Below are positions 1-8,200 of a stretch of 64,000 bases of DNA, piece after piece. A program made the translations under genes and the position numbers. The notes beneath the pieces were generated by a model. It was not told the origin of the DNA. It did no database searches and saw only the letters and a list, made by a program, of their open reading frames with translations. Source of the stretch: CAYZXL01 sp964482435 (GTDB taxonomy: Bacteria > Auribacterota > JABMQX01). The first letter of the stretch is position 1; every line of letters begins with the position of its first letter. Location: the NCBI GenBank assembly GCA_964482435.1, contig CAYZXL010000010.1, forward strand, positions 1 through 64,000, read 5' to 3'.

Positions 1-1236
1 TGAAGCCCGGCAGGACACAGTGCCGCTCAGAAGAGGTTCCCCCGCGTCGCGCGGGGGCGTCTGCTTCGTCACTGTATTTGCGAAGACGTGTACTAAGCAA
101 GAAGCTCCCTTCCAGCCGCGGGCAAGATCCTCGTACACCCTGAGCGTTCCCTGGACCATGGCTTCGCATGAAAAGCGTTCGCGCACGGACCTCCGTGCGT
201 TCTCTGCGAGTGAAGCCATGCGCGCCGAGTCGCGGATGAGGTCAAGGAGCGATTCAGCGAGAGCGCCTTCTTGCCCCGGCGGAACGAGAATGCCGTTTTG
301 CCCTGCCGTGATGACCTCTGGTATTCCGCCGACCGATGAAGCGATGACCGGTTTGGCTGCCGCCATCGCCTCGAGCAAAGCGAGGCCAAGCCCTTCGTCC
401 AGCGACGGCATTACGAAGACGTTCATCAGCGAAAGCAGCTCCGGCACTCTGTCCTGCTGTCCCGCCAAGATGACCTTCCTTTCCAGTCCACTCCGCCGGA
501 TAAGCGACCGCAATTGAGACCTTTCAGGTCCGTCGCCAGCAATCAGGCAAATGACATCCGGGATGATCTCAGCCACCTTCGCCACAGCTTTGACGAGCAC
601 CGCATGTCCCTTGCATGGAACAAGGCTGCCGACGCTCCCGACAACGAAAGAACCGGGACGGATGCGAAGCTCCTCAGCGAGTGCTCTCGCCGCCACCTCA
701 TCAACCTTGCTAAAACGGTCCGTGTCTATCCCCGAATGCACGATCGAAATGTCTCTTTCAGAGACGCTGAGGTCGAGAAGAGTTTTCTTCACTGCTTCCG
801 AAATGGCAATGTATCGAATCCCTTGGCCGACGTATTTTCGTTTCGTGAAGAGACTGGGCTTTCGTTGAAAAGCAACCCTCCGCGAGACGACCAGGTTAAT
901 GTGGCGTTTGAGGAGTCGCGCCGTGGCTAACCCCAGCGAATGAGCGGCGGACGTGTGCATATGGATTGTGCGGACACCCTCCCGACGGGCGAGGCTTGCG
1001 ATTCTCAAGGCGGTCGGGAACCGAAAGACCCGCCCGATTTTCATATCAACGGCGGGGATGGATTCGGCGGCTACCCTGCGTGCAAGGGCCGACCCCCGTG
1101 GGCAGACCAGGATGGACACCACCCCCCTCCTCAGCAGACCGAGGTGAAGGTGGAGGACCTGCTGCTGGCCGCCGCCCCAGGTCTTCCCGGTGTCAATGTG
1201 CAGAACAGGGGAAAATAGTACTTGCGGGTCGCTCAT
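1..1236 (-). CDS. GT4-family glycosyltransferase, 3' end cut by window edge
   Basis: This is a glycosyltransferase of the GT-B fold that probably transfers a sugar from a nucleotide-sugar donor during surface polysaccharide synthesis. The reading frame is open to the window edge, so the C-terminus is missing (412 codons seen). The N-terminus has the glycine-rich acceptor-side motif GKTWGGGQQQV near residues 17-27. Later come a typical Rossmann core (VGSVGSLVPCKGH), the donor-site motif SLDEGLGLALLEAMA, and KPVIASSVGGIPEVI followed by NGILVPPG. These are the classic GT4 (Glycos_transf_1) signatures. I chose the ATG at 1236; the ribosome site is weak. The tail after the GT4 domain is unlike the family and may include a decayed or frameshifted end. 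It is divergent from the O-antigen ligase-like gene, which supports a polysaccharide role. The sugar specificity cannot be read from sequence. Confidence 0.88.
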   Translation of the reverse strand, partial: MSDPQVLFSPVLHIDTGKTWGGGQQQVLHLHLGLLRRGVVSILVCPRGSALARRVAAESIPAVDMKIGRVFRFPTALRIASLARREGVRTIHMHTSAAHSLGLATARLLKRHINLVVSRRVAFQRKPSLFTKRKYVGQGIRYIAISEAVKKTLLDLSVSERDISIVHSGIDTDRFSKVDEVAARALAEELRIRPGSFVVGSVGSLVPCKGHAVLVKAVAKVAEIIPDVICLIAGDGPERSQLRSLIRRSGLERKVILAGQQDRVPELLSLMNVFVMPSLDEGLGLALLEAMAAAKPVIASSVGGIPEVITAGQNGILVPPGQEGALAESLLDLIRDSARMASLAENARRSVRERFSCEAMVQGTLRVYEDLARGWKGASCLVHVFANTVTKQTPPRDAGEPLLSGTVSCRAS

Positions 1237-1574
1237 ATTATCGGCCTGCGACGTTATGGTGAAACGTGGTCGGTTGTGCCGAGAGTGCCATGACGGCAAT
1301 GATAAAGACAACCGCTCCCCCCTTCAAGCCCTTTCTCCGCCTGGAGGAGCCAGAGTCGTACCGGGTCCAGCCCTCCGAACGGCCGCAAACAGTCGGCACT
1401 TGGGTGGTGAAAGTTTCGCTGTGCGTGTCCCCCCAAAATGGTTTAACATCGAGGAGGCTGGCTTGACGCAGGCAGTTGTATTGCAGCCCGGGCGTGCTGT
1501 TGCTAACGAGACACCAAACACGGCAGACCTTACCGGGGTGGGTTGTGGAAGTGAAAAGCGATTGTAGAAGAGAG
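1237..1574. other. Divergent intergenic region between two polysaccharide genes
   Basis: About 340 bases separate the divergent GT4 and O-antigen ligase genes. It presumably holds both promoters, but I see no hexamer pair good enough to call. Open frames crossing it are short and do not resemble known proteins. Confidence 0.4.
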
Positions 1575-2933
1575 ATGAGCGGTTCGGGTTTTGACACCGG
1601 CTCGGAAGCGTCTCGCCGCGTTTGCCGGTCCGTGCCCATAGCAGATACGTGGTTGCCGGAGATGGGCGAGGATCGGACCGTTTCGCCTCGAAAAAGCTGG
1701 CGAGAGTTTAGCGCTGCCGAGAGACGTCGGTGGCTTGTCAAGGCGGGCGTTTTAATGGCCCTATCACTGACCCTCGTCCTTCATCCCTCCTCCGCGGTCA
1801 GGGATGTTGTGGTCTGGGCATCGGTTGTTTTCATTCTTCTTCGCAAGGGGCGGTCGCTCTTCTCAAAGAAGCCCGACACGCTGTTCCTGGCAATCCTGGC
1901 TTATGGCGTCATCGTGGCTGCTTCGGTAGCGTATTCCGCCCATCCCAAATGGAGCATCAAGGACGCCAGCAAGTTTATCGTGGTCCTCGCCATGGTGTTT
2001 GCTGCATGGCACTTGTTCAAAAACCGCGTTTCCCTGTTCGCCTGTCTTCAGGTCCTTATCGGCTCTGTCCTGGTCGTGTGCATGTACGACGTCGTGACGT
2101 ATGTGGATGGTCTGGGGAAGCAGTGGCACTGGGGAGAACGGTGGGTCTTTGGCCCCTACTACGGCCATCCTAACCCCGCGTCGGCGATTCTCCTTCTCCT
2201 TCTTCCTATGTCGCTCTTCCTGCTCGTGACCGCGCGCAATGGGTTGCTGAAGGCCATGCATGGTTCTTTTCTTGGTCTGGCATTGTTCCTCATGTACGCG
2301 ATGGCCTCCCGAACGACCCAGCTCTCCCTCGTCGTCATGATGATCCTCGCAGCCATCCTGCTGACACCACGCAAATGGAGAGTGCGTGCCCTGACCGCCC
2401 TGGCCTGCCTTCTGGCTTTCGGGTATGTGAGCCTTCGCGCGTGGAACCCCAGGTTTCTGGACGATACCGTTGGGACCCTGAGCTTCAGGGCAGAAAACTG
2501 GCGCAACCTCAGCAAGCTTATCGTGAAAAAACCAGTCTTTGGCTATGGCTACGGCAAGCGGAACTACCAGACCATCTATCACAGGCGATTTCCTCGCTCG
2601 CCCATACCGTACGAGCATGCCCACAGCGTCCTGTTTCAGACCGCCTTCGAGACGGGTATAGTCGGCCTGGCCGCAATGCTGTGGGTGTGGCTTGCGACGG
2701 TCGTTCGTCTCCTCCAAAGCTATCGCGCCAGCCGTGACTTATCGGGTAAACTTTGCGCCACACTCCTCGTTTCATTCTTAGGGATATCAATTTACTGCCT
2801 GGCAGAGGTTCCCGACGGCTTTTTGAGGTCCTTGTCGTGGCTTCTGGTCGCCATGGCTGGCGCTCTGACCGGAAAGGACCTCAAGCGAGAGGCGCTGCCC
2901 ACGCTTGTTAAACCGGCAGGTGGAAAAGGCTGA
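1575..2933 (+). CDS. O-antigen ligase / polymerase family membrane protein (Wzy/WaaL-like)
   Basis: This is a polytopic inner-membrane protein of about 452 residues that should join or polymerise lipid-linked oligosaccharides on the periplasmic side. After a polar N-terminus of about 60 residues there are roughly ten hydrophobic segments. A large loop late in the protein carries the Wzy_C hallmark: GYGYGKRNY, then an HAHSVLFQTAFETGIVG stretch with the histidine pair expected in this family. I chose the ATG at 1575, which has AGAAGAGAG just upstream; an in-frame ATG at 1476 has no such site, and 1662 is another possibility. The neighbouring GT4 and GT2 genes support a role in surface glycans. 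WaaL ligase and Wzy polymerase cannot be told apart from sequence alone. Confidence 0.85.
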   Translation: MSGSGFDTGSEASRRVCRSVPIADTWLPEMGEDRTVSPRKSWREFSAAERRRWLVKAGVLMALSLTLVLHPSSAVRDVVVWASVVFILLRKGRSLFSKKPDTLFLAILAYGVIVAASVAYSAHPKWSIKDASKFIVVLAMVFAAWHLFKNRVSLFACLQVLIGSVLVVCMYDVVTYVDGLGKQWHWGERWVFGPYYGHPNPASAILLLLLPMSLFLLVTARNGLLKAMHGSFLGLALFLMYAMASRTTQLSLVVMMILAAILLTPRKWRVRALTALACLLAFGYVSLRAWNPRFLDDTVGTLSFRAENWRNLSKLIVKKPVFGYGYGKRNYQTIYHRRFPRSPIPYEHAHSVLFQTAFETGIVGLAAMLWVWLATVVRLLQSYRASRDLSGKLCATLLVSFLGISIYCLAEVPDGFLRSLSWLLVAMAGALTGKDLKREALPTLVKPAGGKG

Positions 2934-3008
2934 AAGCGCGGTGCAAGGCCCCGCGTCGTCGCACGTGGGTGTGCCAGAGTTGTCCGGGCGGGAAATAGCG
3001 CTACAGGC

Positions 3009-3875
3009 TCAGCGGCAGATGGTAACCTTCACATCCTCAGGCTGGCGGCCGTCTTCGGTCATCACTCCCTTCTCAGCGAAAGCCGGAACGTTTTTCCTCA
3101 GGTAATACTGGACGTTCCGGCCATCTCGCCATCGGGCCGCGCCGTCGGGCGGAGGCGGATGATGCAGGTGGAAAGTCACCGCCGAAGCTACGACGCTCTC
3201 GCTCATCATCCCCGCAAGATACAACCGCCGACCAAGATCGTCGTCTTCCTGACCCCAGCCGACGAAATTCTCGTCGAACCCGTTGACTTTCAGAAGGTCT
3301 GCTTTGTGAATTGAGAAGTTGCCGCCCCGCAGCTTTGGCTTGAACTTGATTGGCCACAGGTGCCTTCGGAAGAATGCGTAGAAGTTGTCATTCCTCTGGG
3401 CCTTTCGCAGCTTTTTCGTCTCAGTCTCGTCGAGGAGAGCCTCGAAGCGGCCAGTGAGTATGTCCTCCTCGCGAAGCCCTTCCGTCTTTGCCTCGTTGAG
3501 AAAAACGCACGACCCGACCCGAAAAACCCCTGTCTTCGGGGAGGAAACGTGTGCCTTGAGAAAGTCAACGGAAGGAAGACAATCCTGGTCCAGAAAGACC
3601 AGGTAATCGCCAGTCGCCGCCCGAATGGCGTTGTTGCGAGACCTCGCCCGGCGGCAGTCCTGGTGCCCCTGGCAGACGTGAACCGTGCGGACTTTCGCCC
3701 GGGAAGCAAACCTCGCTATGACCGTTTGGACCTCCTGTCCCGAACCGTCGTCCGCGATGATTAGCTCCTCGAAGCCGGCGGATTGTCTTTGCAGACCAAG
3801 GAGCGTAAACCAGAGATGCATCGGCCGCTCGTAGGCGGTAACAATTACCGAAATGGTGTTACGCGACTGGGTCAT
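3009..3875 (-). CDS. GT2-family glycosyltransferase with GT7-like C-terminus
   Basis: This is a GT-A fold glycosyltransferase of about 288 residues, likely cytoplasmic or at the inner face of the membrane. The N-terminus ISVIVTAYERP is the usual GT2 start. ADDGSG follows, and the metal-binding DxD motif appears as DQDCLP. The C-terminal half has FVGWGQEDDDLGRRLYLAG, the GWGxED signature of the galactosyltransferase C-terminal (Glyco_transf_7C) domain. This two-part layout is typical of chondroitin-synthase-like and capsule enzymes. The start at 3875 was chosen because homology begins right after it; the frame stays open to 4340, but that part runs into the next gene and looks non-coding. The donor and acceptor sugars are unknown. 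Confidence 0.88.
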   Translation of the reverse strand: MTQSRNTISVIVTAYERPMHLWFTLLGLQRQSAGFEELIIADDGSGQEVQTVIARFASRAKVRTVHVCQGHQDCRRARSRNNAIRAATGDYLVFLDQDCLPSVDFLKAHVSSPKTGVFRVGSCVFLNEAKTEGLREEDILTGRFEALLDETETKKLRKAQRNDNFYAFFRRHLWPIKFKPKLRGGNFSIHKADLLKVNGFDENFVGWGQEDDDLGRRLYLAGMMSESVVASAVTFHLHHPPPPDGAARWRDGRNVQYYLRKNVPAFAEKGVMTEDGRQPEDVKVTICR

Positions 3876-4051
3876 GGTTTTATGCGTCTGAAGGCGACCG
3901 CATCTTGAGAACGATTTCTCACTTTCGTTTGGAACTGGCCGCGGAGAGGGCACAGGACCCAGTGAACCGGGAGGTCCGCACGTTCGTGCCTGGGCCGACT
4001 CAGCGGCTTCATACGCCGGGGAGGCAACCTCACCCATTACCGGAATAATGG

Positions 4052-4092
4052 AAAAAAGGGGACGAGCTATCAAACACAGGGCTCGTCCCCTT
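4052..4092 (-). terminator. Rho-independent terminator of the beta-barrel gene
   Basis: A perfect 12-bp inverted repeat (AAGGGGACGAGC and its complement) with a 13-base loop lies 18 bases past the stop of the gene ending at 4111. Read on the minus strand, it is followed by a run of six T residues. This is a textbook intrinsic terminator. Confidence 0.9.
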
Positions 4093-4110
4093 GCGCGGCC
4101 GTGAGCTCTA

Positions 4111-4821
4111 TCAGAAGAAGAACAGGCTAAGCCCGGCGGTGATCGCCCAGCCATCGAGGTTACTCGACCCGGAAAACTTCTCGTTGTACTCAGACAAGTC
4201 CAGCGCCCACATGGCGAGGTCCCAGTTATACTCCGCCCAGCGATAGGAGGCCTCCAGGTTGAAGGCGATGTTGCTCGACAGAAACCAGTCCACCCCGGCG
4301 CAAACGTGCCAGCCGACAGCGTCGTCTGCATTAAAGTCAAAGTTGAGTAATCTCTCCACCGGGAATTCTACCCCAAACACGCTCGCCGAGACACCAACGT
4401 CGTGGAAATCGTTGATATAATACCCGATCCCGGCGCCGACGTACGGACGGATGGAAGAGGTCAGAGAACCGAGGTCAACCAGTAGCGTCGCAGTCAGAGG
4501 GATGGTCTGCAGCTTCGCCGATGCAGTTGCCGAGATGGGCATTCCGTCCACGATCTCCTGGGCCGTCGCCGTTCCCTCGAAATTGAATACGTCAATCCCG
4601 AACCGAAGCCAAAGCGGTTTGAAAACCGACAGCTTCGCCATGGCGCCGTACCCGAACTCTTCGTCCACCGAAACATCCCCTCCGAAGGCATCCTCCGCGC
4701 TTGCATAGTGGACACGGGCGCCGACAGCCAGAAAATGCGACTTCTCTGCGCCGTTTTGTGCAAAAGCCGAAGAAAGAACCAGGCCCAAAATCGCCAACGT
4801 CACTACGAAATTCTTTATCAT
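4111..4821 (-). CDS. Outer-membrane beta-barrel protein (OmpA/OmpW-like porin fold)
   Basis: This is a secreted protein of 236 residues predicted to form an eight-stranded outer-membrane barrel. Residues 1-19 are a signal peptide (MIKNFVVTLAILGLVLSSAFA, cleaved after AFA). The rest is built of alternating polar and apolar strands rich in Gly, Tyr and Phe, such as PYVGAGIGYYINDF and the family ending GWAITAGLSLFFF, which finishes in an aromatic residue as barrel proteins do. The start at 4821 has GGGGGTGG seven bases upstream; longer starts would place the signal peptide inside the protein. It has its own promoter candidate and a strong terminator, so it is probably monocistronic. Its substrate is unknown. 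Confidence 0.85.
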   Translation of the reverse strand: MIKNFVVTLAILGLVLSSAFAQNGAEKSHFLAVGARVHYASAEDAFGGDVSVDEEFGYGAMAKLSVFKPLWLRFGIDVFNFEGTATAQEIVDGMPISATASAKLQTIPLTATLLVDLGSLTSSIRPYVGAGIGYYINDFHDVGVSASVFGVEFPVERLLNFDFNADDAVGWHVCAGVDWFLSSNIAFNLEASYRWAEYNWDLAMWALDLSEYNEKFSGSSNLDGWAITAGLSLFFF

Positions 4822-4870
4822 GGTCCACCCCCTTTTTTGATGTTGTATGCTGTTTGCTTTTAACGGCGTA

Positions 4871-4898
4871 AGTATGCACAGTTGTCCTCCGTCGTCAA
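4871..4898 (-). promoter_or_regulatory. Candidate promoter of the beta-barrel gene
   Basis: On the minus strand TTGACG (5 of 6) is separated by 16 bases from CATACT (4 of 6), about 50 bases upstream of the start codon. The call rests on hexamer match only. Confidence 0.4.
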
Positions 4899-4985
4899 GG
4901 GATTTTTGAAACGGGCTCCGGCGGTCTGCGTCGGGGACAAAGTCGGGAGGCCTCGTGCCTGTTCGCACGCGTGGCCGAAAAAGCG

Positions 4986-5015
4986 TTGAAAAAACGTGCA
5001 GTCGGCAGATATAAT
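4986..5015 (+). promoter_or_regulatory. Promoter TTGAAA-18-TATAAT upstream of the DUF362 remnant and beta-helix gene
   Basis: TTGAAA and a consensus TATAAT are 18 bases apart. The 12-mer AAAAAGCGTTGA overlapping the -35 box (starting at 4978) occurs again at 10019, overlapping the -35 box of the intact DUF362 gene. The promoter may now drive the beta-helix gene that starts at 5269. Confidence 0.6.
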
Positions 5016-5039
5016 CTATTTGGATCAGGGTGTGGGAGG

Positions 5040-5180
5040 GGCGAGGATCCGGCGGGCGCAGAAGGGCTGGAGCTATTGGCAGCGCTGCCGGTAAAGTTGG
5101 AAAGGATCGCCGAGAGACGCTCTGTCGAGGGCATGATTAATGGGAAGATTTTGGCGCGGAACGTTGGCCTCGCGGGATGA
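5040..5180 (+). pseudogene. Remnant of a DUF362 gene 5' end
   Basis: This stretch translates to a 46-residue tail ending at a stop at 5178-5180. It aligns without gaps to residues 7-50 of the intact DUF362 protein encoded at 10151. Shared positions include the GxExLE start, ALP.K...R, and GM..GK..A, roughly one third of residues by eye. There is no start codon at the equivalent place, and the protein would lack everything after residue 50, including the iron-sulfur motifs. With the matching promoter upstream this looks like a decayed duplicate. The alignment was made by eye, and a chance match cannot be fully excluded. Confidence 0.5.
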
Positions 5181-5268
5181 ACAACTACCGGCAATCTGCC
5201 TGGTTTCGGCGGGAGAGGAAAAGCATAGATAGACACAAATTCAGAGGCTCAACGGGGAGGTGGTGGTC

Positions 5269-8200
5269 ATGTTTTTCAAGACCGTGGGTTGCAGTTCGTT
5301 CGTTTTCCTCGCGCTATTTAGCCCGACGGCGGGCCCAGCGGCAACGTGGCACGTGGACGGCTCGGTGTCTGCCTCCGGCGACGGCAAATCGTGGGGAACC
5401 GCCTTCAAGACGATTCAGACAGGGATAGACCAGGCGGCGAATGGGGATGCGGTGATTGTCGCCCGCGGGACGTACTATGAGAACATCAAGTTCAAAGGGA
5501 AGAACATCACGCTTCGTTCCACCGACCTCCTTGACCCGACCGTCGTCGCCAGCACCATCATAGACGGTAGTGAAGCCGGTTCCGTGGTGACCTTCGATGG
5601 CACCGAGGACGAGAGCTGTGTGCTGAGCGGCTTCACCATCCGGAACGGCACCGCGAATGGGGGGCTTTACGGCTGGAACGGCGGCGGCATTTGCGGCGGG
5701 TCATTTGAAAATCCAACCCGCGCTACGATCCAGAACAATACCATTTCTGACAACTGTGCCATGTATGGCGGCGGGCTGGCTTATTGTGACGGGAACATCC
5801 GCGATAATGCGATCGTTGGCAACTCCGCGGAACGGTACGGGGGCGGGCTGTATGGGTGCCACGGCACGGTCCGGAATAATAGGATATTTGGCAACTCGGC
5901 CGAGGGCCTTGGTGGCGGGCTGCTCCACTGCGACGGCGTGATCGAGAACAACGTGATCGCGGCAAACGATGCCCCCTGGAAGGGCGGCGCGCTGTGGGGA
6001 TGCGATGGCTTCATCCAGAACAACACCTTCGCCAGCAACTCCGGCGGCGCATTGTGTCGTTGCCGGGGGACGATCCGGAACTGCATCATCTGGGGCAATA
6101 CCTACCCGGTAGAGCCACAGCTCCATGAGTCAAGCGAGCCCACGTACTCCTGCATCCGGGGCTGGACCGGGCCAGGGGAAGGAAACATTGCGTTAGACCC
6201 GCACTTCGTTGATGCCGCAGGGGGGGATTTCCGCCTCAGGTCCTGGTCCCCGTGTGTGGACGCGGGCGATCCTGCTTCTGCTTTTTCAGAAGAGCCTGAG
6301 CCTAATGGGGGCCGGGTGGATATGGGTGCTTATGGAAACACCACGGAGGCAGTTTCCCGGTCCCCTGACACCGACGGGGACGGTCTGCCCGATGACTGGG
6401 AGCTGCACTGGTTCGGAGACCTTGACGAGGACGGTGCTACTGACCCGGACGGAGACCGCATTCTCAACGCGAGAGAGTACCGTTATGCGTGGGTTCCCAG
6501 TGCAGCCGCGGAGACCCTTGTCGAGAACCTGACGAAGGGCGTCTGCTACCAGACCATCGAGCCTGCTCTCCGGGAATCCGATAACGGCGATGAGATCGTA
6601 GTTCATCCGGGGGTTTACAGGGAGAACATCAGTTTCTTGGGCAAGAACCTTGTCCTGAGGAGCAGTGACCCGTTGGATGCAGCGGTCAGAGACGCTACCG
6701 TTATTGACGGGAGGCAAGCCGACGCTGTCGTAAGATTCGTTGGGACGGAGGATGAGACCTGTGTACTTGCCGGTTTCACTATCTGCAACGGGTGGGCTGG
6801 CGGCATCTCTGGTGGGACGCAGGATCAACACAGCCGCGCCACGATCCGGAACAACATGATTTCCGGAAATTCCGGAAGCGGGCTGACGTACTGCGACGGG
6901 CTGATCGAGAACAACATTATCAGTCGCAACTCAGCGCGCTATGGTAGCGGATTGGCCTACTGCGACGGTAGGATCGAGAACAACGTCATTTGCAGCAACT
7001 CGGCTACTGAACTCGGCGGCGGCTTGTTCGAGTGCAATGGCATGATCGTCAACAATACGATCTGCCACAATTCCGCTGAGGAGTGCGCGGGGCTCTGCCG
7101 CTGCCACGGGCCGATCAGGAACTGCGTCATCTGGGGAAATGCCGGCTGGCGGCAGCTCAATAACTGCTCCATTCCGACATATTCCTGCATTGAGGGCTGG
7201 ACTGGCGGCGGGGAAGGGAACATCGCCTGTTACCCTTATTTCGTGGATGCGGCGGGCGGCGACTACCATCTCAAGAGCTGCTCTGCCTGCATAGACTCGG
7301 GCGACCCCGGCTCTCCTTTTTCAGAAGAACCCGAGCCAAATGGAGGACGGATTGATATGGGGGCCTTTGGCAACACGTCGGAGGCCACATCCAGGTCTGC
7401 TGACACGGACGCCGACGGACTGCCGGACGACTGGGAGACGCTGTTCTTCCCCGACCTGGCTCAGGGTGCGGACGACGACCCAGACGGCGATCTTATCCCA
7501 AATGTCGAAGAATATCGCTGCGGGTTTAGCCCAGTAGCTCCCCCTGCCCTGTGGCATGTGGACGCGTCGCGCCCTACGTCCGGTGACGGAAGGAGCTGGG
7601 AAACGGCGTTGAGAACAATTCAGGAGGGGATAGAGGCGGCATTCGACCGGGACACTGTTGTGGTCGCCCCCGGGACGTATGTCGAGAACATTCAGTTCAA
7701 GGGAAAGAAGATCGTCGTCCGGAGCACTGACCCGACCGACCCTGACATTGTCGGCAGCACCATCATTGACGGCAACAAGGCCGGGTCCGTCGTCACCTTC
7801 CTTGGCACCGAAGGCGAAATGTGCACTCTCGCCGGTTTCACCATTCAGAATGGCGAGGCAGAGTACGGCGGGGGAATCTGCGGTGGGAAGTTCGGCGACA
7901 ACACGGGGGCGACGATCGAGTGGAACAGGATCACCGGTAACTCGTCCGAGACCCACGGCGGGGGGATAGTCGCGTGCGACGGAGTGATCCGATATAACAT
8001 CATCACCGGCAACTCCTCTCGGGAGGGCGGAGGGCTGGCTTACTGCCAGGGGACCATCCACAACAACATTGTCGCAGGGAACTCGGCGGAGTACGGGGGC
8101 GGCATAACCAGCTCCTGGGAGACCAGTAGCGTCATCGAGCTGAACACTATCGTAGGAAACTCGGCCGACTACGGCGGCGCACTGGGAGACTGCTATGGCA

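Noticed and set aside
3876..4340. N-terminal extension of the GT2 frame
   Set aside because: It overlaps the terminator and the barrel gene, has no GT2 similarity, and homology starts right at 3875.
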